Below are positions 21,496 through 30,824 of a stretch of 64,000 nucleotides of DNA, piece after piece. How positions within the stretch are numbered: position 1 is the stretch's first letter; each line of letters opens with the position of its first letter. The notes below the pieces were generated by a model, which did not search any database, was not told the DNA's origin, and saw only the letters and a program-made list of their open reading frames with translations. The stretch is from Triatoma infestans (lineage: Eukaryota > Arthropoda > Insecta > Hemiptera > Reduviidae). The stretch is from contig JAAEAF010014556.1 of the NCBI GenBank assembly GCA_011037195.1, forward strand, positions 1 to 64,000, given 5' to 3'. The translations under genes were made by a program, and so were the position numbers.

Positions 21496-21983
21496 CAGTG
21501 AAAAACGTTTAACACGAAACTAAGGGGACCGAAAATATTTTTCGTGTTAAAAGAATTTCGTGTTAAACGATAAAATAGCGGTTTGTTTTCGTCCCGATTT
21601 CTCTGCAATTGTACACGTAAACAAAATAAGTTTATTTATTAAAATTACAAAAAAACAAGTAACTGAAATGTTTTGACAATGGCGGTACCTTTACCTACTC
21701 AGAGACAAGCGGAAACCTAGCAACACTGGCAGCCATTGTTTATTTTGTTCCGTGTAACGAAAAAAAAATAAGGCAAAAAATCTGCGTGACGATGTGACTG
21801 CAGAAAATAGATATATTTTGTTCGTCCGAAAAGTGAAATCTTTTCAGTGTAAAGCGATATTTGTTTCGTGTTAAAAGCGAAAAAATATATGAAATTACAT
21901 AAGTATTTTTTCGGGACCGCAGTATGATTTCGTGTTAACCGATTTTACATGCTACGCCTTTTCGTGTCAAACGTTTTTTACTG
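21496..21983. mobile_element. TA-flanked TIR element, pogo/mariner-like MITE
   Basis: The segment begins CAGTGAAAAACGTTTAACAC and ends with the inverted counterpart (terminal 24 bp, about 22 matching), and is flanked by TA at 21494-21495 and 21984-21985. TIRs starting CAGT with a TA duplication are typical of the pogo/Tc1-mariner superfamily. At 488 bp, without an open frame, it is non-autonomous. The motif TTCGTGTTAA recurs in direct or inverted form at both ends and inside (21541, 21557, 21864, 21929), a set of subterminal repeats that may be transposase-binding sites. Confidence 0.8.
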
Positions 21984-22326
21984 TATTAAAAAAAATCCGT
22001 AAACTGTATTTAGCTTAATCGATTTTTAACAGAAATATAAATGGGTCAAATCATCTGGAGAAAACTGATAACTTTTGTTTTGTTTTGTGGCATTGGCTTT
22101 CGCCATACAGCCAGCACTATCTGTGTGTGATTGTCTCTTTATTTCCTTCTGATAAAATTTAATTTCTTACTAAAAGTTATACCTCTTTCTTAAATTAAAG
22201 CGTCTTTTGTTTTCTTCATCCAACCATTCATAGCACCCACTCATGTGGTGCCGGGGTGCCAATTCCGGCTCAGCCCGTCTACCGATAGCGGTTGGCTTCC
22301 ATTTATGTACAATATTTACATTATGT

Positions 22327-22597
22327 TGTGGTAATTGGTTTCGCAGAGCTGGAAAGCTTCAGAGACATTTTTCGTGTTAGCCTGCTTCATTTTGTGGTCA
22401 TCGACCGGTTTTGGGCGTTTGCCCATCTTCAGGATGCGTTTGTCAACAGTGTGAAAACACAGGAGTGTATAAACTGAATTTGCTCTGTGCAAGTCTGTGT
22501 TATCATCTGTCTGACAAACGCATTCTGAAGATGGGCGAACGCCCGAAACCGGTCGATGACCACAAAATGAAGCAGGCTACCACGGAAAATGTCTCTG
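22327..22597. mobile_element. Hammerhead palindrome, copy 1, 14-bp TSD
   Basis: A 35-bp non-palindromic head (...ggtttcgcagagctggaaag) precedes two inverted arms of about 115 bp. The left arm starts near 22361 and the right arm ends at 22597. A perfect 14-bp direct duplication, TATTTACATTATGT, lies at 22313-22326 and 22598-22611 and fixes the ends. The arms carry 'gtggtcatcgaccggtttt' and its complement. The right arm holds an intact hammerhead core; the left arm's complement has GAAA changed to AAAA. Long variable duplications point to target-primed reverse transcription, and hammerheads of this sort are known from Penelope-like elements, so I read this as a non-autonomous Penelope-like derivative. 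Confidence 0.7.
22521..22558 (+). ncRNA. Hammerhead ribozyme motif in palindrome copy 1
   Basis: In order: CATT (stem I), CTGAAGA (conserved CUGANGA), T, GGGC-GAAC-GCCC (stem II), GAAA, CCGGTC, GATG. GATG pairs with CATT (one G-U), and the predicted cleavage is after GGTC at 22554. Stem III is minimal (A-U and C-G around two bases), as in Penelope-type hammerheads that work best as dimers. One unpaired T precedes stem II. Confidence 0.6.
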
Positions 22598-22794
22598 TAT
22601 TTACATTATGTACATCGTGCAGAAAGACCAGAAGTCGCATTGACCACTGGCCGCTTGTACCCCCCCCCCCCCATCATTCGTACAAAACACATGAATCGTG
22701 ACTAACCTAAAAGAATACATTCATGCCAATAAATACATTTATCCTAATAAATATTTCATACTGATGCGTCTGAATTAACTTGCTAAAACCTATA

Positions 22795-22890
22795 CATTTT
22801 TGTGACCAAGAAATCTCAAAATATATTTACCCCTGAAAATTCAAATTCAGCAATCGAATCGATGGTGGCAATACTTTTACTCAGGGAGCA
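22795..22890 (-). repeat. Repeat A terminal fragment
   Basis: 'tctcaaaatatatttacccc', 'tgaaaattcaaattcagcaa' and 'ggcaatacttttactcaggg' form the hairpin-proximal end of repeat A in minus orientation. Confidence 0.55.
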
Positions 22891-22894
22891 TGAT

Positions 22895-23055
22895 TCTTTT
22901 TGCTTCATCGATCAGTTTTAGGATTTCGCCCATATTCAGTATGTCTTGGTAAAAAGTTGATGATATCACAAATTGCTGTGCTACTTTTTCAAGACTTCCC
23001 AAACCCAGTTGATGAGCACAAAATGAAGAACGCTCACAAGGAAAGTCTCTAATAG
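22895..23055. repeat. Strongly diverged hammerhead palindrome copy
   Basis: 'gcttcatcgatcagttttag' plus 'tttcgcccatattcag' on one side, and 'cccaaacccagttgatgagc' plus 'acaaaatgaagaacgct' and 'aaggaaagtctct' on the other, follow the plan of copy 1 just upstream. Both hammerhead cores are destroyed. It is older than its neighbours. Confidence 0.55.
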
Positions 23056-23059
23056 CTAG

Positions 23060-25040
23060 AATATTGGAAGATCCTCTAGGAAGGATGCAGGATTCTGAAA
23101 TTTTTTACGCACAAAATTCAAGCAGTGTTTTTTTAATTAATGCAAATGCCATCCTCTTTAACTTAATTTTTCCAGGCGGGCTTACGTCAATCTAACGATT
23201 AGGTGCCATCATACATCGACTTAGTCAGTTATAAAAAAGTACGAAAAAAATGATGAATCTCATTGGTTCATAAAAACTTTAAAAAGAATTTGTAGGGAAG
23301 TCTGGTTTTTTGGAATACTCCAAGAGAATATGTTGCAATGTATAACTCATTGCAAGCACTGCGTTCATTTGACATATAGCTTGCAAATAAAATAGTATGA
23401 CACAGCCCACCAATACAGCTCAATATAGTTGGAATGAGTCTTATTTGCTGGGGCAACCTCTTCTCACCGGACTCTCGATTTGTAGTATAAAAGTGGGCGA
23501 TATGCCATTCAGTATATTTAACTCTTGTGGCTTCTTTAGCAGCCTTATCGGGGTTTTATCTTTTATCCCATTACAGCGGTAATCCATTCATGGAGGACGG
23601 AGGCTAATTCATTTTCTTGTATACATAATCCAGCAGGCGTGCATAAGCAGTGAATAAGTGTTGTCCACATTGCCTGTTGTATCCAATGTAATCTTTAAGA
23701 CGGAGCAGTTAACATTGTTTTCCGTTTAACGCTGTTAATACATGTCCCATGTCCCCTTGAGTTTCCTAAATAGCTGAAATCTCGGCTGTAAACAGATAAT
23801 ATTGCTTTAAAATTTTCAATCTTTATTATTTTATAGGAAATATAATGATTATTTTTAGAAATAAAATTCCTAGTTGTAATATTATTGAAACAATGGCATT
23901 GCTACATTCTGTTGTATGTTGAAAGTTGGCAACGATTGGATAGGAATTGTTAAGTGTAAACGTGTGTGTATGTGAGTGTGGTACATTTATGTGTGTTTAT
24001 TGTAAAAGGGTGATATGTGTTATAGGGTGGTAACTCTATTTATGGGCGCTATAAAGCAGCCACTTACATACCTACACAAGCCATTGTCACCTACAGTGAA
24101 CGTAAAGCCGGCTGCTGGTTATACCAATGCTTCCTCTATCTCAACACAGTCAATGTATACATACATATACACACACTCTATCTCTATCTCTATATCGCTG
24201 CCTCCTCTCTTTTTGTTCTTCCTTTTATATTATATATATATATATATAATATATATGCTCCCCGTTCGTTCCCTTCCATCACTTTGTCTGTTTCATAACC
24301 TTCCACCAATCTCTTCGATGAATACTACCTATAACGGCGTTGATTTTGTTTGGTCTCATACTATATAAACGATATCGTATATCAATATACTTGAATCGCT
24401 CAAAGTTATAAATCTATTGAAAATTAAATAAAAAAATATTATATACAAAACTCGAACTGCTTATCACTATATAATTTTTATTCCATTTTATTACACTCAA
24501 ATTTAATAAAATGTAATTCTTATATCAAATTCTTCTATCATTCTATCCTGTATGTTTTTTTTTATTTTATTCTTCATTTTTATTTATTTTATTTTATATT
24601 TATTTTTTTTATTGCACGCTAAATTAAACGTTTTATTGGTGCCTGAAACCATTTCTTTGTTATTTATTTCTCTAAATAACTTTTTATTTGTGATGAAGTT
24701 TGGAATATTCAGTTATTGCTTTAAGATAATTGAAATTGTTTAATTTTAATAGTTGATTGTAATCGATTGTTTTATTCAATGAGGGAAGGAAGAGGATATC
24801 AATTTAGCTTTCTGTTATTAACTTATTTGCGGTACCCATACTCATGAGGGATTTCATTAAACAAAAATAACAGAAATGCAACACTTTTGCACTTTCTACT
24901 ATTGCATTTTTCACAATTCTGTGTGAGAAACGGTCTTAATAAAATTCAAATAAAGGAAAATCTTTGGAGCCGGTTTCTCTATTTTTTTGTTTTAAATATT
25001 TTAAATATGTGTTCTATATATTATAGTCTTTAGGAGAACT
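23060..25040. other. Unassigned AT-rich sequence
   Basis: No gene is supported. A (TC/TA)-rich stretch lies at about 24175-24255 with a (TA)n core, and T-rich sequence at 24550-24610 produces meaningless Phe-rich frames. Confidence 0.5.
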
Positions 25041-25049
25041 CTATGTTGT

Positions 25050-25430
25050 CTTGTAATAGCACTGTTGAAGGAAGCTTGAAGTTACCGCGACTTCAATATC
25101 TCTGATTACTTTTTGCTTGGCTTAAGTTTTTGCTGCAAATCACGCAGCAAATCAGCGAACGAGTTCATTAGGAGGCCCTCGCTGAAACTTACGGCAGACC
25201 TACTCAACCAGAGCCGCATGGCCTTAAGGATTATGCTGGGTCTGTTGATCGGTACCTGTAGGCTCAGATTGTATATAACGCTGTTGGATCAAGCTAGTAG
25301 TGATTTTTGTACATTTTGCTTCACTGAGTTCCTTGTCCACTGCTACTGCGAGTGCCTGGAAAGAATGGATCCTGCAACTCTGGCCCATGAAATTGCACAT
25401 GGCGAGGGAGGCGTCTCTCAATAGTTTTAT
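25050..25430 (+). mobile_element. Non-LTR retrotransposon C-terminal fragment
   Basis: The frame at 25113-25424 contains SLKLTADLLNQSRMALRIML, then GLLIGTCRLRLYITLLDQ and CTFCFTEFLVHCYCEC. 'GLLTGxCRLxxHL' followed by a Cys/His knuckle is the standard C-terminus of many arthropod non-LTR ORF2 proteins. The knuckle here is C-x2-C-x6-H-x4-C, two residues shorter than usual. The frame stays open for 103 codons to a TAG at 25422-25424. Nothing of the RT is left upstream. Neighbouring sequence before 25050 is unrecognisable. Confidence 0.65.
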
Positions 25431-25536
25431 TTGATGTATCCATTTACAAAATACTTGCAGAAAGAAATATTATACAGATACTGTATATAAGAAAATATTT
25501 ACAATTGTAACAAAAATATAGAAAATTACGAAATAC

Positions 25537-25835
25537 TTGTTGTGGTGGTTGGTTCCGCAGAGCTGGAAAGCATGAGACATTTTCCGTGGTAGTCTGGCTT
25601 CATTTTGTGGTCATCGACCGTTTCCGGGCGTTCGCCCATCTTCAGGATACGTTTTTCAGACAGTGTGACAACACATACTTGCACAGAGCAAATTTTTAGT
25701 GTGTAAACTGACTTTGCTCTGTGCAAGTCTGTGTTGTCACACTGTTTGAAAAACGCATCCTGAAGATGGGCGAACGCCCGAAACCGGTCGATGACCACAA
25801 AATGAAGCAGGCTACCACGGAAAATGTCTCTGATG
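25537..25835. mobile_element. Hammerhead palindrome, copy 2, 12-bp TSD
   Basis: The head (ggttccgcagagctggaaag) begins at about 25548. Arms run 25574-25692 and 25713-25830, about 118 bp each and roughly 95% complementary, with a 20-bp spacer. The perfect 12-bp duplication ATTACGAAATAC is at 25525-25536 and 25836-25847. The target differs completely from that of copy 1, so insertion is not sequence-specific. The right arm's hammerhead core is intact; the left arm's is altered around GAAA. Confidence 0.75.
25756..25793 (+). ncRNA. Hammerhead ribozyme motif in palindrome copy 2
   Basis: CATC (stem I), CTGAAGA, T, GGGC-GAAC-GCCC, GAAA (25780-25783), CCGGTC, GATG. Stem I pairs CATC with GATG perfectly and stem II has four G-C pairs. 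Predicted cleavage follows C25789. Every invariant core base is present, making this the best-preserved ribozyme in the window. Confidence 0.65.
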
Positions 25836-25849
25836 ATTACGAAATACCT

Positions 25850-27760
25850 TTTTATATGGAAACACGGTAAAAATCAGTAATTAGTTAACTTAGCCGGCAA
25901 AACTTTCACAGATTTTCATTAGATAATTTATTTCGTACTCCTTATTTGTACTGTCCCTGGTAGTCGTATTGAGAAGGTAAGTTTGTTTCTCGAATTTACC
26001 ACCTCTAGAGGCTATCTAACGTCTTATGCGAGTACTTCTGCCAAAAATTGAAAAAAAAATTTATAGTCTGTTGAATCATGTTTGAGCTTCATGCAATTTT
26101 TATTTTTTGCGATATTTTTTCCACACACAAACACTCACTCACATCCCAAGAGCATTTTCTCCCATTCTGTCTCGCTGAGGATTTCACCTCCTTTCTTGCC
26201 TTCTAGGAGTATGCGCTCAGATGAGTGTTCGGAGGTACCAATGGGTCAATGGTGAGCTTATTATATTGTTTGTCCGGCAGTTTGTGATTTTTGGTGATGA
26301 TTTCTCGCTTAGTTTTATTGCAAGCTTGAAAAATAGACTTAATAAATACACTTCCTACTACATACAGCTGGGGTTTTGAACATTGCTAAAGATCTGCATG
26401 ACACGGCCTTCAAATTACTGTTTGATTCGGACCAATTTCCGGCCGTTATGATTTACCGATATAGACTTTCTAGATGGAAAACTTAGGTTAGCTAGCCATG
26501 ACCTCCATCCTGTTTTTGCGGAGATATTTCCCCGAGGCTGTCCGCGGGGACATCACTCTTCGAATAACCAGCGTATACTCCCATATCCCGCGGGGGACTT
26601 TTCTCGATTTCCATGCCTTGATCATCGGAGTTCAATTAAATTATAAGTTCACTTCGAGAAGAGTACAGTGTTTTCTGCACTGGTGAATAGAAAAAGATGG
26701 CTTCACTATTCCCCCTATGTTATCCCAAAAGAGAAGAGAAAACTCCTTATTTTCTTCTTTCTGCTGTAAGGATCGAGCCATTTTTCATTATGTATAAATA
26801 TAATAAAAAAATTTTTAATAAAAATTATTGTTGCATTAGGTTTTTTTTTTTTTCCTTACAGGTGATGGCGCCATATGTCATTTATCAGTAGTTGTTGAAA
26901 GTGTTATATTAAATTAAGTATAGAAAATTACTTTTTAGTTTATTTTTAATTTCATTTGTGCTCTGTGCACAGTGTTGTTGTTATGAAAAGAAATGTAATT
27001 AGTAAAGTCAGTGTGTTAGTAGTGAGATGGGACTCTGATGGTGGTGGTAGTTGTGGTTTCACAAATGTTGTTCCCTCTTCTTCTGTTTCCCCCTCTCGAT
27101 CTCTTGCCCATCTGGTTATCTCTGTCTAAACTGTTTCCCTCTCTGTCTTATAATTGATCTTTGGCGCAAACTCGTTTACTAAGCGTTCCTCCTTTTCTAG
27201 AGACACTGATGGCCTCCTAAGATTTTTTACGACATAGTCGTTGGAATGTAATTCTAATTAGGAAAATTGCCATGTATCTCCGCCTCTACGATCCTCTCCC
27301 GTTGGCGCTTTCACATCCTCGTTCCATTTCGTTTTTTTTTTTTTTTTCTGCCTTTTGTTCGTCTATCTTCTTGCTTTAGAGAGAATATCGAGAACAACCC
27401 CTTCCTCTTAAAGCTCTTTCTTTACTGAAACATTAATTATAGTACTGCTAGTTTTATGATTTTTTTTATATACATTTAATTTTTTTATTTTCATCTCTAC
27501 ATTCCACTTGTACGTCAACAAACATTTTACTGCGTACATTAATGCTTGTTTTGCTCTCACTAGAATGTAATGTTTTATTTCATTGCTAATAATTTCGTCA
27601 TAATGAAATAAAAAAACTGAGGACTGAGCAGTTCTATAAAAAAAAACTATTGTGACTCCCATATTTAGACAAAATATATTATATAATTAACTTCGTGATC
27701 TTTATTTCAGAAAATGAAATAAGAGTTGGGACAAATATATAATAAAATATTTATAAAGTA
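25850..27760. other. Unassigned sequence
   Basis: No gene can be defended. A block at about 26390-26690 is more GC-rich than its surroundings and stays open on the minus strand for about 50 codons, with a coding-like composition, but I recognise no family. A T-run plus 'ccttacag' at 26840-26862 looks like a splice acceptor but leads into no credible exon. Confidence 0.4.
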
Positions 27761-27763
27761 GGT

Positions 27764-28022
27764 TGTCGTTGATTCCATAGAGCTGGAATGCATTAGACAT
27801 ATTTTCCGTGACAGCCTGTTTCTTTTTGTGGTCATCGACCGGTTTGGGGCGTTCGCCCATTATCAGGATGCTTTTTGTCAAACAGTGTGATAACATAGAT
27901 TTGTACAGAGCAAATTTACTGAGTATATCAACTAAATTGCTCCTGTATCCTGATGGACGAACGCCCGAAAAAAACCGGTCGATGACCACAAAAACAAGCA
28001 GGTTATCACGGAAAATATCTCG
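27764..28022. mobile_element. Hammerhead palindrome, copy 3, degenerate
   Basis: The head 'ttgattccatagagctgg' and the arms with 'gtggtcatcgaccggtttg' and 'accggtcgatgaccacaaaa' match copies 1, 2 and 4. Both cores are mutated: one reads CTGATGG with an expanded A run after the GCCCGAAA block, the other CTGATAA. I could not find a clean duplication, although TATAAAGTAGG/ATATAGG is a weak candidate. An (AAT)n-like run follows at 28045-28070. Confidence 0.65.
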
Positions 28023-28072
28023 GATATAGGCAAGCCACCTAAGAAAATAATAATAATAATAATAAAAATAAA

Positions 28073-29090
28073 ATACAAAAATATGAATAACAAAAAAATT
28101 AAATTAATGCAGTGCACTCTTAGTCACAGACCATCGGTGTTGTTGACCTTGATTTCATTAAATTATATACAAACTATATGAATGTAATTTCTAAATGCGT
28201 GTATAATACAAAATATAAAACGCACAGACAAAAAAAATAAAATTTGAACATAGTTAAATTTTATATAATTAAAATTGTAAACAATTCTAAATTATTATTT
28301 TCTTTTAAGTACATTTATTAAATTTGTGCATATAATTAATTCATTAATAATTGAATTCAATTATAATCCGTCTGTAACTACCCGCAGTGATAACAAATTT
28401 ACATAATGCCTGCCAATTTTTTCCACTTCGCTTAAATCAGGCAAAAATTCTTGATAATTTAAACATATAATTATGAAACATTTAAACCTAAATTCATTTA
28501 ATATGGGGGTACGAAATGATAAGTATTTTCTACTGGTTTAAAATATTGCAGAGTGAGCCAGCCATCTGTTTTCACTTCTGTTTACTGCATAGTTCAAATT
28601 TAACATATGACATAAAACAAATCGCATAAAATGTATATTCTGACTGTTCAACATAATATATTATGACTTATCTTTTAAATTTAAATTTATGTCTTTATGT
28701 ATTAAATTAAAACTTGACCTCTCTACTCTAATAAATATTTGTTTATTAAATTCTAATTTTAAATAATTTGTAATATTTTTTAATTTGCAACTTAGCACTA
28801 TCGTAACCAATTAACGACGCCTGTGGTGCAATTATTGCTAGTTGAAAACTTTTGAAATAAAAAGAAGGAATTCTTACAAAGTAATTTAACTTTTTTACAC
28901 GTTTGACCCAGAATATATATATGCTATTAAACATTGTTATTACTTTCTGTTATTATTGTCTATTTTTATTTACTGTCAGTTACATTGATTTTCTTACTGC
29001 TTACCAGAAACATTTTGAAACTTCATTTTAGGTAAATTTTTGATGAGCCTCTATTTGTTGGAAAACATTAGTCACTTTTAGCCCAGCTAT
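28073..29090. other. AT-rich sequence, no feature seen
   Basis: Uniformly AT-rich, without coding signal or a recognised repeat. Confidence 0.5.
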
Positions 29091-29104
29091 TGCCGCTAAA
29101 AAAG

Positions 29105-29300
29105 TGTGTTTGCGGAGGCTATTGGTAGCAGCGCGCTGATTGGAATAAGGAGGACCCAAGTTCGAGTGCCGCCCTTATATTTTCTCGCCATAGGAGTCTT
29201 CCTAGTTCACCGTTCTCCGAGGCTGGTTGTGTTCTGACAAGACTTCGATCGACCGGACCACTGTAGTGTCCAGTCTACGTCTCTTAGTTTAGGAGAAAGT
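29105..29300 (+). mobile_element. tRNA-derived SINE
   Basis: An A-box-like 'attggtagcagcgcgctgat' is followed about 35 bases on by a B-box-like 'aagttcgagtgccgc'. The body then has 'ttttctcgcc', at the same distance from the B box as in the other SINEs here. The spacing fits a pol III promoter inherited from a tRNA. The tail is poorly defined. Confidence 0.55.
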
Positions 29301-29329
29301 ATAATGATAGTATCAAATACTCTGGGTAT

Positions 29330-29410
29330 GGAAAAATATTTCATGTTAATGATGGGTGTGTGTGTGTGTTCTGTGTGTGTGGTGGTTGTTTGTGTGTTGC
29401 ACTTAACACA
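29330..29410. repeat. (GT)n-rich simple sequence
   Basis: Interrupted GT repeats run from about 29354 to 29396. It has the character of a microsatellite, with no known repeat on either side. Confidence 0.6.
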
Positions 29411-29564
29411 ATAAACTTAAACAGAATAAAAATACGGGTGGATCACAAACATGTTATTCTTTTTAAGAACAACTAGCGATCAAGCTCTAAGGTTTCGAGT
29501 AACATCGATCAAACGGATGTTTTAAATCTTTAAGACCAAATAAGATTTCATAAATTTCATTTTT

Positions 29565-29800
29565 GTGGGGCAAGAAGTAGTTCAGTGGTTTACACGCTGG
29601 ATTCGTTTGCAACAGCCGCTGGTTCAAATCAGCAATGCTATCGTTAAACTTTTTCTCCCTTCGAGCTTCTACAATTTACTGCCTGGTCATGGACACAGTG
29701 CTGTGTGTAACGAGAGAACACTATCCGAAAGGCAGCATTGCATTGGAAAGTCTCCGAGCATCAATGAGCACAAGATAGATGCTATTGCGTCTCAAAAAAA
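29565..29800 (+). mobile_element. tRNA-derived SINE
   Basis: The head 'agaagtagttcagtggttta' (A box) and 'gctggttcaaatcagc' (B box) lead into a body with 'taacgagagaacactatccg', which matches 'taacgaaagaacactattcg' in the reverse complement of the 41.6-kb SINE. An A run ('caaaaaaaaata') at about 29793-29803 closes it. Head and body together define one SINE family in this genome. Confidence 0.7.
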
Positions 29801-29875
29801 AATACCTTCATTGAAGGTAATATGTAAACTGTGATTAACAAAAATTGTAATCTTGTGATGTATAATAACATTCTT

Positions 29876-30020
29876 TATTTCCTTTTACTGCTGAAGATAG
29901 TTTCGAATAGTGTCAAATTTTCGAAATCAAGTTTTTACCGGAAATATATGTTTTGAGGTTACCTAGATTTTTTTTTTACGAATTTCTACGTTTGTGTGTG
30001 TGAAACAAAATATCTAAAGG
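29876..30020 (+). repeat. Repeat A fragment next to a SINE
   Basis: 'gtgtcaaattttcgaaatca', 'accggaaatatatgttttga' and a short (TG)n followed by 'aaacaaaatatct' give the first 140 bp of repeat A. It stops near a SINE insertion and does not resume. Confidence 0.65.
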
Positions 30021-30059
30021 CCAACTAGACGCCTTGCTAGTTTCGCGTTTAGTGATGCA

Positions 30060-30214
30060 AAGGAAGGGATTAGCTCGGTGGTAGCGTGTTGAACTCCCGT
30101 GCGGAGGTCTCGGGTTAGAGACCAGCAGTGCAGCTCTTAAATTTTTTCGCCCGCAAAGATGAGGTGCATTGTTGTATTTTGTTCTTTCGTACTTGGGGGG
30201 CCTTGAATTTTGTT
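30060..30214 (+). mobile_element. tRNA-derived SINE with TGATGCA duplication
   Basis: The head 'gggattagctcggtggtagc' with B-box region 'tctcgggttagagaccagca' closely resembles the head of the 41.6-kb SINE ('gggattagctcagtagttag'). Candidate duplications TGATGCA lie at 30053-30059 and 30215-30221. The tRNA source resembles a 'tagctcagtnggtagagc' type head. Confidence 0.65.
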
Positions 30215-30379
30215 TGATGCATAAAATGAGTATTTCATAGTAAAATATGTTTGATATCCAGCTTGCGTCCACAGCCTCTGACCTGTAGTTGCACGTAAAA
30301 CCTGCCTGAAAACATGGCCATTACTTTATTTTTTCAATAATTGAAGAAAACGTCATTTAAAATTTTAATAATTGCAGTA

Positions 30380-30778
30380 TATAATAGATATGAGAAAGAG
30401 AGAGAATTTAGAGAAAACTCGTTTCTGAGAAATAAACTAGAATATAACTGAACAGTGTTTAATTAGAGAACGCACATACTGCAAGGACTTTACGATAGAA
30501 GTCAGGTAGCGAGAGGGAGACAAGTAGTCCCCTAACAGGGACAGAGACAAGCAGTCTCTCCTCGAAGGGAGAGAGGGAGACAGATTGGTGAGAGAAGAGA
30601 AGATAGTAGAAGTTAGTTGACTGGTTGTTAACTGGTCTTAAACTGTTGTAAAAACTGTTCTTGTAGGGCTAGCTCGGCTGAATATATATATAGAGCCTCC
30701 TCCCACCCTAGTCTGGCCTAAGTAGTGAGTAATTAGACTTCACTTTTATGTTTCTCTCCGCTCTTTGGATTCTATTAA
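30380..30778 (-). mobile_element. Solo LTR, copy 2
   Basis: On the minus strand it begins near TTAATAGAATCC and ends near ATCTATTATA. The direct repeat GCAGTA flanks it (30374-30379 and 30779-30784). It contains a TATA-rich promoter-like run at about 30681-30691 and the family block 'actgaacagtgtttaatta' (plus-strand reading) at about 30440-30460. There is no internal coding region. Confidence 0.6.
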
Positions 30779-30824
30779 GCAGTAACACAAAGATGGCTGA
30801 AGGATTCATACCTATTTATTTAAT

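Noticed and set aside
24552..24743. Phe-rich membrane-like protein
   Set aside because: It is a translation of T-rich DNA with no initiation context, no homologous motif and no codon structure.
26840..26880. Splice acceptor (poly-T then ccttacag)
   Set aside because: No open exon of credible length follows and no donor was found.
29565..29640. tRNA gene
   Set aside because: A and B boxes are present, but no acceptor stem pairs and the sequence continues into a SINE body shared with other copies.
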